A DNA stretch of 64,000 nt from NCBI GenBank assembly GCA_933228895.1, contig OW121849.1, positions 37,852,354-37,916,353 of the forward strand, given 5' to 3'. The position numbers and the translations under genes were made by a program. Source of the DNA: Platycnemis pennipes. Taxonomy: Eukaryota; Arthropoda; Insecta; Odonata; Platycnemididae. Below the pieces are notes generated by a model that did no database searches, was not told the DNA's origin, and saw only the letters and a list, made by a program, of their open reading frames with translations. This document shows positions 12,641 to 24,220 of this stretch, piece by piece (position 1 is the stretch's first letter; every line of letters begins with the position of its first letter).

Positions 12641-13278
12641 CAGTTTGACTCTGCTTCACAAATTTGTCTTATCCTATACAGGCATGTCACTTTTTTATAT
12701 TCATGCTGACAATGTTTTCAAATTTGTCAATCCTTAATACTTGGATTTAAAAACAAACCTCGACTTGCATTCTACCAGAATATTTTCAACAAGCCAACTA
12801 ATGAAATCATTTTGCTTGAAATGACTGATGACCTCCTAGCGCTCCTTCCACCGAGCAAATTACTGTTTACATAATGTTGAAAACACCGTTACAGATGTGA
12901 TGTAATAGCTTGAAATACATGGTTGACATGTGATCTAGGCCATTTATTATTATCATATCCCTTAGTAATGTTCTGATTACCATGTCATGGACCACTTATC
13001 CAGTATGCAGTAATTACTGCACATTAATGAAGATCTATCACCAGACATTGTATCAATTCCTTCCCAGCATCATCATTCTATCCTTAACTTATGTCCTACT
13101 TAATTCCTCTTCGTAATCCTCCTCTTAAGCAATTTAATAGGAACACCAAGTGTTTAGATAATACCTTTATTGTAAAAGTATAATGCCTTGGCATTTATCA
13201 TAAAGCAATCATCTTTATAAGGAATGCACCTTTTGTGAGAATTTTTTGTACTAATGCTTGTTCTGAATAAAGTTAGAT
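12641..13278 (+). repeat. Tandem duplication, unit 1 (638 bp)
   Basis: The unit begins CAGTTTGACTCTGCTTCACA at 12641 and the same string begins the next unit at 13279. The first 320 bp are closely similar; the rest is more diverged but still alignable (TATCAATTCCTTC, ATCCTCCTCTTAAG, AAGTGTT). Unit 1 lacks one base in its small ORF relative to unit 2 and so is frameshifted. Confidence 0.8.
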
Positions 13279-13916
13279 CAGTTTGACTCTGCTTCACAAA
13301 TTTTTCTTATCCTATAAAGGCATGTCACTTTTTTATATTCATTCTGACAATGTTTTCAAATTTGTCAATCCATTAACACCTGGATTTAAAAACAAACCTC
13401 GACTTGCATTCTGCCAGAATCTTTTCAACAAGCCAAGTAATGAAATCATTTTGCTTGAATTGGCTGATGACGTCCTAGCGCTCCTTCCACCGAGCAAATT
13501 ACTGTTTACATAATGTTGAAAACACCATTACTGATGTGATGTAGTAGCTTGAAATACATGGTTGACATGTAATCTAGGCCATTTATAATTATCATATCAG
13601 TTAAATTAGCATGGACCACTTATACAGAAGGCAGTAGCAGTGTTATTCTATTAAGTTGGAAAAAGTTCTCATAAATGGAATTGAATTTTGGTTTCTTGTA
13701 TTCCAGCGTATCACATATGTGCTATATATATTCCAACATATCGCATATGCTATTGTATCAATTCCTTCTCCCAACTTCCTCAATCTACTTTTTTAACCTT
13801 TGTTCTCCTTAAGCCTTTTAGTTATCCTCCTCTTAAGAAATTTAATTCATCAAGTGTTAAGAAAATACCATTAATGTAAAAATAGAATGGCTTGACATGT
13901 ACCTATCATTAGTGTA
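13279..13916 (+). repeat. Tandem duplication, unit 2
   Basis: Second unit of the 638-bp duplication inside the CACTG transposon. It keeps an open frame (13283-13513) that is broken in unit 1. The right boundary is approximate because similarity fades. Confidence 0.75.
13283..13513 (+). pseudogene. Small unidentified ORF in duplicated unit
   Basis: A 76-codon frame whose central part reads NPLTPGFKNKPRLAFCQNLF and continues KPSNEIILLELADDVLALLP before a stop. The paired unit at 12641-12870 encodes the same peptide with a 1-base deletion. Protein-like composition and shared frame suggest it derives from a real exon, but I do not recognise the family. The annotated start is not an obvious ATG in good context. 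It may be a captured gene fragment carried by the transposon. Confidence 0.3.
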
Positions 13917-15002
13917 TCATGTTTTTTAGCTCTTCCGAATTAGATTTGCATTCAGTAAGTGCACATATGTACATTATAGGCTTCACAGGAAGACTTATGC
14001 ATTGTTTCCTTCATATATTTCATATTTTAGTAAGTAGGTATATAACTTTCCACTGTTTGCATAGGAAGCATTTAAGGTTTCAAATTTTATGCAACCTAAA
14101 GTCTTAAAGTTCAACTTTAAATTATTATGCTAAGTACTGCATTTCCTTCAGTGAACATTCCAGGAGAATAAACATTTCTGCTTAATCAATTACCCACAGC
14201 ATTACTTCCAGGGCCTATTTGCTTGTTACATTTCCTACATGCACTAAGGTACTGACAAAATATTTGAATAGTATTTTTGTTGTAGAAAAGCTAATAAACT
14301 ATTCAAGTAACAATATTCAGAGTATAGGTTCCTATGCATTTAGGTGAAGTATTGGTTCATCGTTTGTACATATAGTACTATGGCACAGAATAACTATCAC
14401 GGATTACCCATAGCGTGATTTTTTAACATCTGGTCATACAATTTCACTTTTCTTGCTATGTTGAATGTTGGTTTGTTGTCTCAACTTTCCCAGGAGCAAT
14501 CAAGGTTTAGTTACGATTGAAAATTAAATAAATATTACTCTCACGCTTAAGCAGCTGAAGAGTTCTTTCCACATGTTAAGTTACTTACGAGCTGTTAAAG
14601 TTAACGCTGTTTAAGAACTACCTACTTCGCTTACCTTTTTTCCTTCCCAGTTAATGAATAAGTATTGATTGCTTAAGTGAACTTCTAATAGCGAACATCT
14701 AAACAACGTGATTTCTTTCCGTTAACAAAAAGTATATCGGAGTGGGTTCTAATGTAATTATTTCTTTGCTCGGCACGGTATTTATTAGACTGATCATAAA
14801 TTAGGCGACTCTGGATGACAAATACACAATGAAAATTCAAATTTCTCACCTGTACTCGATCGACTAGATTAATATTCAACATTAAGTTATGCAATTTCAA
14901 CTATTCGCATTATTGAAACTAAACACACAAAGTTATACACATTAAAATAACATTCTAGTCGATAACTTTTAAAAAGTAATTTCGGTGAAGAGTACGACGC
15001 TG

Positions 15003-15034
15003 GTTACGCTCCGCCCATCAGTCTCTGCTATTGG
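15003..15034 (+). promoter_or_regulatory. GC-box/CCAAT-box cluster near right end
   Basis: CTCCGCCCATCAG followed by TGCTATTGGCTG gives a GC box and a reversed CCAAT box within 30 bp; the same cluster is kept at 29996-30028 in copy 2. It may be an element-internal promoter. No TATA box or transcript evidence is visible. Confidence 0.3.
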
Positions 15035-15242
15035 CTGATTAGGTCCAATTGCGGAGCCAACCAAGGCCTGCTTATTTTCAGCGCGGGTGATTTGAATTTC
15101 AGATCACAACCATCTTATTTTCTACATGCAATGGTTATGGTCTTAAAATAAGACGGAGGTGTGTCTGATATTCACGCATCATGAGTGTTAAATTCAGACC
15201 ACTACCTTAAAATCAAACAGCGCTTATATTCAGATCGCACTG

Positions 15243-15267
15243 AAAATCAGATCAACTTTTTACAGTG
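15243..15267 (-). repeat. Right terminal inverted repeat, copy 1
   Basis: The end reads AAAATCAGATCAACTTTTTA then CAGTG, complementary to 9954-9978. It is followed by TTG; TT also precedes the left end. Confidence 0.8.
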
Positions 15268-15299
15268 TTGCATGGAAAAATAGCTCAACTTTTTGGATG

Positions 15300-15415
15300 G
15301 ATGGTCGATTGATTTAATAAGGACCTATTTTCTAGAATTGGAGCTGCTTTGTACGTAAGTAGAGCACGTATGGTGATATTCAACACCCTACCACACGTCC
15401 TCGTGGTGGCTAACA
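15300..15415 (+). mobile_element. LINE family A 3' end (plus strand)
   Basis: A 3'-terminal block at about 15369-15412 (GGTGATATTCAACACCCTAC followed by CACACGTCCTCGTGGTGGC) matches the ends of the family A copies at 9665-9710 and 52447-52506. Only the extreme 3' end is recognisable; upstream sequence is too diverged to place. Confidence 0.5.
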
Positions 15416-15961
15416 GGGATTACAAAGCTATAGATGTACAAATAATGTCAAAACTCTAGAAAAAGCTGCTAATCTCTCCGGTAAAGTTTAATGTTTAAAT
15501 ATGTTTAACATAAGTTCCGTTTCGTAAAGTTGATCCTGACTAGTTCATGCCCACTACAATATCTAAGCACTATTGATATTATATTATTTACAATGCAAAA
15601 ACTTTATGTTTTGACCCGTAACAGCACTGTTATAAGCATTTATTTAAATGCGTGCATTTTTCTTCCTTCTATGCTTTTTTAATGTCGATAGTATGCTAAA
15701 TTTAGGCTAGATCGTAGCAGGAGCTGTTTAATAATATTACCTGTTTTTTCATCATCTAAAGAGTGGCGCTGAATCAATTAACGTGTTCCTGTATCGGCTA
15801 TTACCCGGAAGGGAATGTATAAATTAGCACAGACTAGCATTAGACCTTAAACTTTCCAAACCCATACCGTCACCCGTCAGCTCTTTCATGCACCTGTAAA
15901 ACTTAACTGCAGTACCTTGCTCCCACTTGATTTCTTGTCTTTTAATCAGCAATAGGCATGC
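15416..15961. other. AT-rich unassigned sequence
   Basis: No gene or element terminus is recognised. Confidence 0.5.
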
Positions 15962-16360
15962 TTATACTTCACCACCACGTTCATCAACGTTAAGAGAACA
16001 CTGAAAATAGCCTCCTCTTTTCACGAAAGTCACCTTAGGCGGCTGGTTTTCATAAAGCATCGGCATCTGGGGCGGAGGCGGCCAAAGGAGGTTCAAGGCT
16101 TCCTTATGTCCATAGTCAAAGGCCATTTTAAGTGCCCCCGCCCACATATCGCTGCCCTTGAGTGAGCCGAGCGACGCCGCAGACGGTAGACATTTTGCAT
16201 GCATAAGGGCCCCTGCGTCGCCTCGCCCGCTCTCATTCTACGTGCTTTAACTTTGGCGTCAAACCGCACCGGGATCGGGAGTGGAGAAAATTCAATTTCT
16301 ACCGCAAGAACCTCGTGCCGTCACCCACTGGACAGTACGGGAGATTTATCATTCAGAGGG
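15962..16360. other. GC-rich block with short minus-strand ORF
   Basis: Composition is GC-rich with several CpGs. An 80-codon minus-strand frame (16204 to 15962) begins with an ATG and includes WPPPPQMPMLYENQPP. It has no recognisable domain and no splice or polyadenylation context that I can support. It could be a small exon or, more likely, a chance frame in a GC-rich island. Confidence 0.35.
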
Positions 16361-16559
16361 TTCATTTGCGAAATAGATTTATATGACAAGACCTGGGTAA
16401 CAGCGTTTTACAGAAAATCGGCAGTAATAAATCTTTTGAAATATCTTTACAGATGTATTTCATCTAAAACAATAGTGAAAAGCATTCAGCTGTGTCGTTC
16501 TTGTCATCTAAAGGAACCGGTTTTTAATCTCAGAGTTGATAGAAATTTTCCGTACCTAC

Positions 16560-16740
16560 TATACCGGTCCCCTACACTAATGCTGGGTGGAAAGAACTTA
16601 AGTATTCCTCTAAAGAAGTGCTGGACGTTCAAACGTGTACCCCTTGGCACCTTTCGCCAAGAGTAGTTGGATTTCGACACTGAGCTCCCTCAAATTCTCC
16701 TCATTTTCCCAAACCCTTACCGAATCACCCACCTATCCTC
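16560..16740 (+). repeat. SINE 3' portion
   Basis: The segment contains ACCGGTCCCC, CCCTTGGCACCTTTCGCCAA, and a tail CGAATCACCCACCTATCC, matching in order the second half of the SINE at 49985-50305. The tRNA-like head is not adjacent. Confidence 0.65.
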
Positions 16741-16869
16741 AATGTTGAAAATTAATTTAGCTGTTGAATAGAAATGTATGTACTCCTCCGTATATTTTTA
16801 TTTGTCACATCAAATAGAGCGGTTTTTCCGTTTCTCAAACTTGCCCAGCATTCTATTTCCAGGTGTTTG

Positions 16870-16965
16870 AATTGATCGCGGTAATCAGATCAGTTACGTA
16901 TACGCTAAGTGACCTATAAGTTCCGGATTCAATTCCCACCTCAGGCATGTACGTCGTGTTTGATA
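16870..16965 (+). repeat. Possible SINE head
   Basis: A B-box-like CGGATTCAATTCCC lies at about 16923-16936 with a weak A-box-like stretch 45 bp upstream. No downstream SINE body is recognisable, so this is a weak call. Confidence 0.35.
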
Positions 16966-17399
16966 AAGATTATCAGCTTGGGCGTTTCATTTAAACTGGC
17001 TGGACCGTTAGCTATTGCAGGTCGCCAGTTGTACAATTTAATTGCCGAGACGATGCGACAGGAGTGTTCTTCCTCTGGGCCGAGACTGGTTCAATGGCGT
17101 AGTTCAAGTGGTCACGAGTGGAAAGCAGCGTTCGTGAATATCCATTTTTATTTAACGATTTTTGGTACATTGCTGCGGGTAAAACTTTTTTGAATTGAAA
17201 ACCAATTTTAGAACCCAATAACTGAATACGTAAATACATCTGAGATATCGCTTTAGAGCCTACGGCCCCTTTGTTGGATTTATTTCGTTTCGCCACGGCT
17301 GAGTGGGTTCACATTCTCGCTTTATTTGACCGTCTGATCTGATTCATCTGCTCCCCAAAATATGTTGTAAATTGAATAAAAAATATCCGGGACACAGAA
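16966..17399. other. Unassigned sequence
   Basis: Open frames of 94 codons lie on both strands over the same bases; neither is protein-like by family. Nothing else is seen. Confidence 0.45.
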
Positions 17400-17920
17400 T
17401 TAAATTTGCGTTGAACCTATCAATACCTAGCCGTTTTGTCCCTTCACGTATCACCTGGATCTACTCATACATTGTCTCCTTTTCAATGCTGTTTAACCGG
17501 AACCGCTCCGTTTCTCCTCCATTCCTCTTTCTTTCTTCCTTAAAATTCCACCCTCGCTCCTCTCTCTTTCTTCTCTCTCATATCCTCCCACCTCCGCTGC
17601 CTCCAACCGAACGCGCGCACACGTTCACATTTTTCCTCTCCCCTCCTCCTCCGATCCCATCCCCTGTTGAACAGCAGTGCAGACGGGCGGTTACGGAGTA
17701 TCGATTCCGTCCCATGAAAGACCATAATGCTTCCAGTTTTCAATCTCCACCGTGATTACGAGAGAGAGTGAAAGTGAGAGAGAGAAAGACATCCGTACGA
17801 GTGCCAGACGGTGAGAGGACGAAGGAGAAAGGAGATAGCGGACGCTTTGCGAGGGAGCTCTTTCCTCTTCCAAAGAAAAGTACTAGGGATACGAAACCGA
17901 GTACCAAAAGGGTACGTAGG
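17400..17920. promoter_or_regulatory. GC/pyrimidine-rich block with GA repeat
   Basis: A C/T-rich plus strand (17500-17660) is followed by a CpG-containing stretch and then an AG-repeat region at 17760-17795 (AGAGAGAGTGAAAGTGAGAG and onward). GAGA-type tracts beside GC-rich DNA are common in insect promoters. A possible splice donor GGGTACGTAGG follows at about 17908. Promoter function is inference; no start site can be placed. Confidence 0.3.
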
Positions 17921-18650
17921 GATCAAATGAATCATCTACTGCCTTGGGATACTTATGATAATTATTTTTCCACTTCATATTTGTTTTCTACGTAACCTTT
18001 TGTATAAAATAAGCAAATTTTGACCCGGTAGGCATGTGTGTCTATTTCACCACCTGACATTTCGTATTTCACCAAAATATCGCAATCTGATTTACTGATT
18101 AAATTATGAGATTCAGATCCTGAAAAAACCATTGCTTGAATTAAACGTTTGAAATACATATTGCCTATGGTAAAAAACGACCAACTGCAACCTGGAAAAA
18201 CAGAAAACTTTTCAGGAAATTTAAATTATTCGAACGCCCGGACCAATAAGTACAATTAATCTTTTGTGTGAACTTTTCTTTTTCTAAAAATATATAAATT
18301 ATTTCGTCTTATGATAGCAAATATATTTTTTCTTAACATGCACAAGTATATTTATTGTTCTCGAATTTATTTGAATGCTTTATAAGAGAGAGATCTCTTT
18401 CGTCAACAAAGCTTGCTGACTCGAGGTGCGGATGATCATATTGGAGTTTTAGAATTACAGATGTTGTTTCACGAGATCAAACCGCTTCATTTGACTCCAC
18501 CTAACCGAACTCAATCCTAAACTTAATCGGAAAACGTACAAAACATCAATGCCCTGTACGGGATAAAATCCCTTTACCTTTGGTTAGGATAGATACCAGG
18601 CCGGTGATATACCGTTTTAGTTATCGCGGTCGATTCCATCATATAGTCAG
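17921..18650. other. AT-rich unassigned sequence
   Basis: No gene or transposon feature recognised. Confidence 0.5.
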
Positions 18651-18800
18651 ATATGTGGGTAGTTCGTAAGAGTACTGGCTGTTCATCTTTGGGGCTCAAA
18701 TTTGAATCCCCGCAGATATTTAATTAGAATCTAATTGGAGATCGGAAAATGTTCCAAGGTTAGTTCTTCATTCGTCATCTGAGCAGTAAAGTTGTGAGCT
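18651..18800 (+). repeat. SINE copy (head and part of body)
   Basis: GTTCGTAAGAGTACTGGCTG (A-box region) and GGCTCAAATTTGAATCCCCG (B-box region) have tRNA-like spacing. The body that follows is diverged. The order agrees with the other SINE copies. Confidence 0.6.
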
Positions 18801-19499
18801 CTGTATAGCTCCTGCAAAAGGAACAGAGTTCCTGGAGACTGTAAATCCGTATCATATTACCAAACCGGCGTGAACTAGGACGATGATTCTCTTTATCAAA
18901 TTTATTAGTACTTTTCAAAAATTTGACTTCTTATCCTCTGCAGTGCATATGCTACTTTTCACGAGGCTCATTATGTGAAGATTTCTACCCACGAAAAACG
19001 GAACCCACTGTAATTGCGCGACTATCACGCATCAGTATTTTATGTTATTCAAGGGTTCTACTCTTTCAATAAAGACGGAGAGGTATTTATAACCTCTGAG
19101 GCCCCCAGCAGAATTTATAATGAGACCCCCAATGTCATGGTCTAACAACATGGCCGTTAACATACTTTTCCTCTTTATAAAGACAGTATTTCAGTATTAA
19201 TATCTATCAGTATTAATCCTCTGCTAGTAGGCGCAAGGTTACTTACAACTAAATTTACATTGAAAACATGCCTTCTCGTGACTATCGCTAAGGCCCCAGC
19301 GCTCGCAAGGCTCGCTTCAGCTGTCGGCTACGCCATATGGTAAATACGGCCTTGAATAAAGAGTCGAAACTTTTAGATGATCGAGGAGAGGGTATCGTAG
19401 ATGCCGCGAGCGCACCAGTGGCCTTTAACTTTCTGGAAACTCCGTGGATGTGAACTTTTGCTGCTTCCTTTCTTTCAACAACAAAAATTCACTGCTATT
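18801..19499. other. Unassigned sequence
   Basis: Nothing recognisable. Confidence 0.5.
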
Positions 19500-19600
19500 T
19501 ATCTACATCTACTTAAGACCCGGCGATCTACTGCGAGGGTGTATGGCAGGGGGTGAAGACCACCAACAACCACTGCCTACATTTAGCTGGAAGCTACAAT
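19500..19600 (-). mobile_element. LINE family A 3' end (minus strand)
   Basis: ATCTACATCTACTTAAGACC then a stretch ending GTGTATGGCAGGGGGTGAA matches the 3' terminus of the family A copy at 52447-52510. More of the element may extend to about 19990, but I cannot align it by eye. Confidence 0.55.
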
Positions 19601-21764
19601 GCTAATGCTACATGGAAACATGCTAAATATAAGAATAACGTGCAATTATATGGCTAGTATATACAATATATATACATAATAATGAAGGGATTACTGGTTA
19701 TAAAGGCACTTATCTAAATATATTTATCTACATTTCCCTATAATCCGTGGAGTTAGTATTATTAAAACATGCATCATGCATTGTAGACTAGTCGGACTAA
19801 GCAGCCTATCACGCAGTTTCTTTCAAATGCAACTAACTTGATGAGAGCATAAGAGAACCCGATTGGATGTGCTAACTGTTCTAAAAAAAGTTACTTTTTC
19901 ATACTTGTGGAATAGGTCATCTAGAGATATCAGACATTTTTTTACTCAACAGTTTATCCCAATAGCGGTTGAGAAGCTCTTTCAACCGCTACGTATGTAC
20001 ATAAATAATGCAAAGTAATATTATTCTTGTTTTTCTGCCCGAGTAGTCAAATCATTCATGAGCGTCAGAACTGAACTGCACATATTGGGACGGAATTTCA
20101 AAGGGAATCGGCATGCTTGGAGAGAGATCCGGTGTCAGATAGTTCATTATAGTTCATCATATTAGTCTGCTTTTAACGGTAGGTGCCAAGGGATCCTCTG
20201 CTTTTATGTCCATCTGAGGAACAGGGTACTGAACTCTCTCTTTCTCTGAATGCTCTCCTCACAGCTTATAAGTAGAGATTTTAATTCAAATTTCTTCCAT
20301 AATCCGAACGCTACTACAAGTGTTTGAAGCCAGCTTCTTTACTACCCCCTCAATGCCTAATTTTCGTCCCTCAGTGAGCTTATTTTTCCGTATGACCGTC
20401 ATTTTTTGGTGCCGTCGAGAGGGATACAAAACTTTTAGCTAAATTAATTTTGTGGCACATACTTGCCAAGTATTTTTATCCGCTAGGCATTGCTATGGCC
20501 GCCTATGGAGAACTGTCACCAGTGAGGCAGTGCTTCATTGGCAACAGTTCTTCATAACATTGTGGCAGTTTTCATAACGAACTCCCAATCGAAGTTTCGA
20601 CTTTTAAAAAAATATTTAAACCTTTTTGATGTGCTGTATATTTAAGTAAAATGAAAGTTTATCATCCCACTGAATCCTCCATGCTGCGCCACTAAACTTT
20701 TCAGATAACTGTGCCATGTAGTCATATTAAAACAGTACCTACACTATTAGTTCTGTAGTGGTGTAATATCGTCATTGCTTGCCCCGTAGCCACTGTCAGG
20801 GAAGCAGTGAAATTTTTCTAGGCTCTTGACAGCTGTCGTGGGCAACTAAAACCGTTTCTAGGCAGAAACTGCTTTTTGTGAGAGTGAGCTCGGGGGCCCG
20901 CATCAAGCATCTCGGTGGCTCATCATGTATGCGACAAAAAAAAGTTTGAGTTTAAAAAGATTCCGCTGCCATTCCGCCTTTTCTTTACCTGTGTCACAAA
21001 AAGGCTTTGTACTTCTTTGGAGTGGCGTTTCCTTTCTGAATATGGATGAGAGAAAGGGTAGAGTCGCAAGAATATAACCTGAGAATTTCATTTCCAACGA
21101 GCATCCCTCGGTACCGACGAGAAAGACGTAATAAAATAAAAATATTGCAACTTTACTTAAGTAAGACTTATTAGGCACGAATTTATAATCACAGATTAAT
21201 CATCAAATATTCGATCTGTGCATTAAAACGCGTGTGAAATAATTATTTGTTAACCATAGCAAAAGTACACCGTTTTAATATTTCAATGGAAACCTTTCAT
21301 TTCATCATGCCTGGCATTATATACCACATTAGAATTTGAGATTGCGACAACAAGGTCGGGCCAATAATCGTGTTTTTACCCCCAAAGTTTGGTGGCTTCT
21401 TTCTTATATGAGAATTGGATTTTTGTGTTGAGTGAGACTGAGTCTATTTTAAACTGCGTAAAGGGGTGGAATTACGGTACAATTGCTAGATTTCTGTTGA
21501 ACATATTCGTCAAGGTGAGAGCTGCGGCATAAATTTTAAGGTTCATTAGTCTTTCGTTGCAATACTTTGCTAACTCTTTGACATTTTTCCTATATTTTCC
21601 CTAGTTGCATCTCATACCTTGTTTCCGTAAGTAAAACGCTTAATCTAATGCCAATACTTAATAGTTCAAGCTGTATTGCATGCTTGTTGGAAAGTAGATG
21701 AGGAAAAGATTGTTCGATGTAGTATTTTCACAATAATGTTAGTTATGTTGATATCATACTAATG
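19601..21764. other. AT-rich unassigned sequence
   Basis: No confident feature. A 91-codon minus-strand frame at 20903-21178 has a hydrophobic first part (KVAIFLFYYVFLV) but no recognisable family, and is not called a gene. Confidence 0.45.
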
Positions 21765-21880
21765 TATAAAAATGAAGTGGCGTCTGTCCGTCTGCTAGCT
21801 TTGTGTTACGCATCTCCTCAAAACCTACTGAACCCATTGGGCTTAGAAATTGTAGGATTCTAGTGTATACACTAGAAGGT
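21765..21880 (+). repeat. Possible dispersed repeat terminus
   Basis: The string TATAAAAATGAAGTGGCGTC followed by TGTCCGTCTG and, 40 bp later, AAAACCTACTGAACC resembles a dispersed repeat motif that I recall from insect genomes (TATAAAAATGAA...CTGTCTGTC...ACCACTGAACC). The element class is uncertain. Confidence 0.3.
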
Positions 21881-21883
21881 GCT

Positions 21884-21945
21884 ATAGGCTATATAAAAAA
21901 GGCTCAGGGCCCGGGTTTGAATCCTGGCGCCAATATATTTACATT
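21884..21945 (+). repeat. Truncated SINE head
   Basis: GGGCCCGGGTTTGAATCCTG at 21907-21926 is a good B-box region as in the SINE at 49985-50305. The usual body does not follow, so the copy is truncated soon after the tRNA-like head. Confidence 0.5.
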
Positions 21946-22089
21946 GGTTTTAATGGACTGTTTCAATTTATGGTAGCGCAAGAGTTTTTTCTTTCGCTCA
22001 GTAAAATAACTGCATATTAGTCGATTTCTTTCATTCTTTCTGTGTTTGATGGGAAAATATTTAAACTTTCTTATTCTCTTAACTTATTT

Positions 22090-22960
22090 ACTCTTTGTTC
22101 TCCAGGTTTCTGGGCACTGTGAAGTTTGTATTTACTGTTTTTTTCGGTTCTTTTCCGAGCGTTTCTAAGGCCATTGCCATTGTCGTCTCTGAAATGAAAA
22201 CATCGTTGATGCTTAAACAGTCCGTCAAAGCGAGATGCCGCAAATGGCATTGTGCTTTTCGCGAGGATATAGGAAGGTGCTGAAGGCTATTCGTGAACCA
22301 AGGTCAGCCATATTTTTGCTCACAAAGATACGTGCTGCCTGCTAGCGCTACTCACAGATTTAGATGGTTTGCATTCCGTCCAAAATAGGATTAATTAAAT
22401 AAATGCTTCAGTGGTGTTCAAATTGTGATATTTTTTATTTCTTTACCGGTTTGTGCATATGAACCAACCTAGGACATGAAGAGAAGACATGTAACGCTTT
22501 CAAAATTGTCATCGAGCGAAATAGCTTGAGATTTGAGATAGTTTAACATAAACCAGGGATTGAAATTCAAATCTCAATATAACGTAATGTCTCATTACAT
22601 ATCCGTGGGTGTTTATTAATGCCATTGCAATGATTCTAAAAAGTTCGTCCAAAAGAGATGCCGTAAACTGCATTGCTCTATTCGTGAAGATATTGAAAGT
22701 TATTAAAAAAGATATCGTAGCTGATTCTTGAATCTACATCGGCTATTTTATCATGCGGGATAACTTTTGTGCTACTCCCAGATTAAGTAGGTGTGCATTT
22801 GGTAAAACTAAAAGTGTTTAAATGACAGTTTCTGTGGGGTCCAAAAAGTGAATATTTTATAGATTTACACCGTATTCCGAAGTGGACCGATTTCAAAATT
22901 GTTGTATTTTGAGATACAAGAACGTGATAAGAAACTTAATTGACGGCTAACCAAAAATAG
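22090..22960 (+). repeat. Old local duplication
   Basis: Two diverged direct copies are seen, about 22165-22545 and 22610-22945. Shared blocks include GAGATGCCGCAAATGGCATT (22233) against GAGATGCCGTAAACTGCATT (22659), then CGCGAGGATAT against CGTGAAGATAT, and TTTCAAAATTGT further on. A pyrimidine-rich CTCCAG splice-acceptor-like site precedes the first copy, but the frames are broken and I do not call an exon. Confidence 0.5.
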
Positions 22961-23051
22961 GAGTAGCAAGATAAAAAAAATGTAATTTAGTGATATATGA
23001 AATATCCCGTAAAGGGTGTGAACATAGGTAACTGAGCGACAAGTACCTCAT

Positions 23052-23205
23052 TTCATCATCATCATCGGTCAACAATCCTAGAATTGGTTTGACGCAGCTC
23101 TCCACTCTATTCTTCTATCGGCAAACCTCTTCATATTGGCGTAACTCCTTTCTTTTACATCCTTCACAACTTATTCCATGTATCTCATACGAGGCCTGCA
23201 TTTTC
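23052..23205 (-). mobile_element. LINE family B 3' end (minus strand)
   Basis: The complement ends with a (GAT)n tail (CATCATCATCATC at 23054-23066 on plus). The adjoining sequence encodes the last residues of the family B ORF and matches the plus-strand copy at 42391-42815 (AATATGAAGAGGTTTGCCGA against AATATGAAGAGATTAGCCGA). It is a 5'-truncated copy of about 150 bp. Confidence 0.75.
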
Positions 23206-24220
23206 CATTCTTGTAAATCTATACTAGGTTATAAGAAAAGAATTTAATCTAATTGGAATAAAAGTCATTAATACGTATGCGTAGGGAGTTCATTGAGGGG
23301 GCACTGTCATGAAGTTGGAGAGTTGAGACCAACATAATATATGTGAAAGGCCAGAGAAAAAAACTTTTTTGCCGAAGATTTGAGTTCTAACATTCTCAAA
23401 AACCCGAATATGGCCTCATTGTCAACAACAGAGACACGTTCGTATGCACCTCCCCTTCTAACCTCCTTTGTTTCATCTGGCCTGAAAGTTACTAAATAAT
23501 ATTCTTATTTTAGTAAAGGCCTAGGCATTATTCCAGGCAGTAATTATGTGTTTACATTGGGTTAAATTATATTCTTGGTTCCAATACCGACTTGGAGATA
23601 GCTCATAGCAAAAGTTTCTCCCCTAATTTCTTTCCTTCCGAATATATTTCGCCCCTTCATGAAAAATTTTAACATTTCTTAACACAATTTGTGTTTATTA
23701 TACTCCCTCCCGTTGAATTTCAACGCGCACCTTCAGCTAGTAACTAAATATATAGTTTGTTGTGTTCGAAACTATTTTACTTGTGATGTATGTAACACCC
23801 TAAGTTAGCCCTCTAATACAATTGTAATATTCTTCATTTTTTTCCAAAGTCAACCTTCGTCTTCAGTCATTAACATCAACCATTTGAACAGTTTAATAAT
23901 ATTAGCTTAGGTGTTAAGATGTTTTGTCAACTTACGGATGTTTCGGATGTGATATTTAGATTATGTTTTATTGTATAAATACAATTTAATTTTAGCCGTG
24001 AGATTTTCTGGGAATCCAAGGTTGCGTGGGGAAAAGAATGGCTTCCCTTATCCGATTATTAAATTTCACAATCCGACAGGATTTTCGCACGGAGAACTTC
24101 ATCCTCACCATTCAAATATACATTATCCCTGAGGCTTATGAAATTATATTTTAATCTGTTACTATAAGCTCAAGAGCAGTGGTAGAATTATGTTTTAAGG
24201 TACTAAAGCTCCAAAGGGTA
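23206..24220. other. AT-rich unassigned sequence
   Basis: No gene or element recognised between the LINE scrap and the hAT insertion. Confidence 0.5.

Larger units (their letters stand above)
9954..15267. mobile_element. Large CACTG-ended DNA transposon, copy 1
   Basis: The element starts CACTGTAAAAAG at 9954 and ends CTTTTTACAGTG-like at 15267, as an inverted match (about 24 of 25 bases over the terminal repeat). It is flanked by TT on both sides, a possible 2-bp target duplication; the other two copies (28991-30260 and 30373-30669) are flanked by TA and AT. CACTG ends with 2-bp duplications and internal copies of a short motif near the ends fit the CMC/EnSpm (CACTA-like) superfamily; that assignment is inference. 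About 4.1 kb of the interior (roughly 10950-15000) is absent from copy 2. I find no transposase, so it is probably non-autonomous. The interior includes a 638-bp tandem duplication and decayed open frames. Confidence 0.75.

Noticed and set aside
17768..17995. Plus frame with a following donor-like GTACGT
   Set aside because: The start overlaps the GA repeat and the protein is low complexity and basic. Not enough to call a first exon.
20903..21178. 91-codon minus frame with a hydrophobic N-terminal stretch
   Set aside because: Could suggest a signal peptide, but no family match, no exon context and no conservation evidence.
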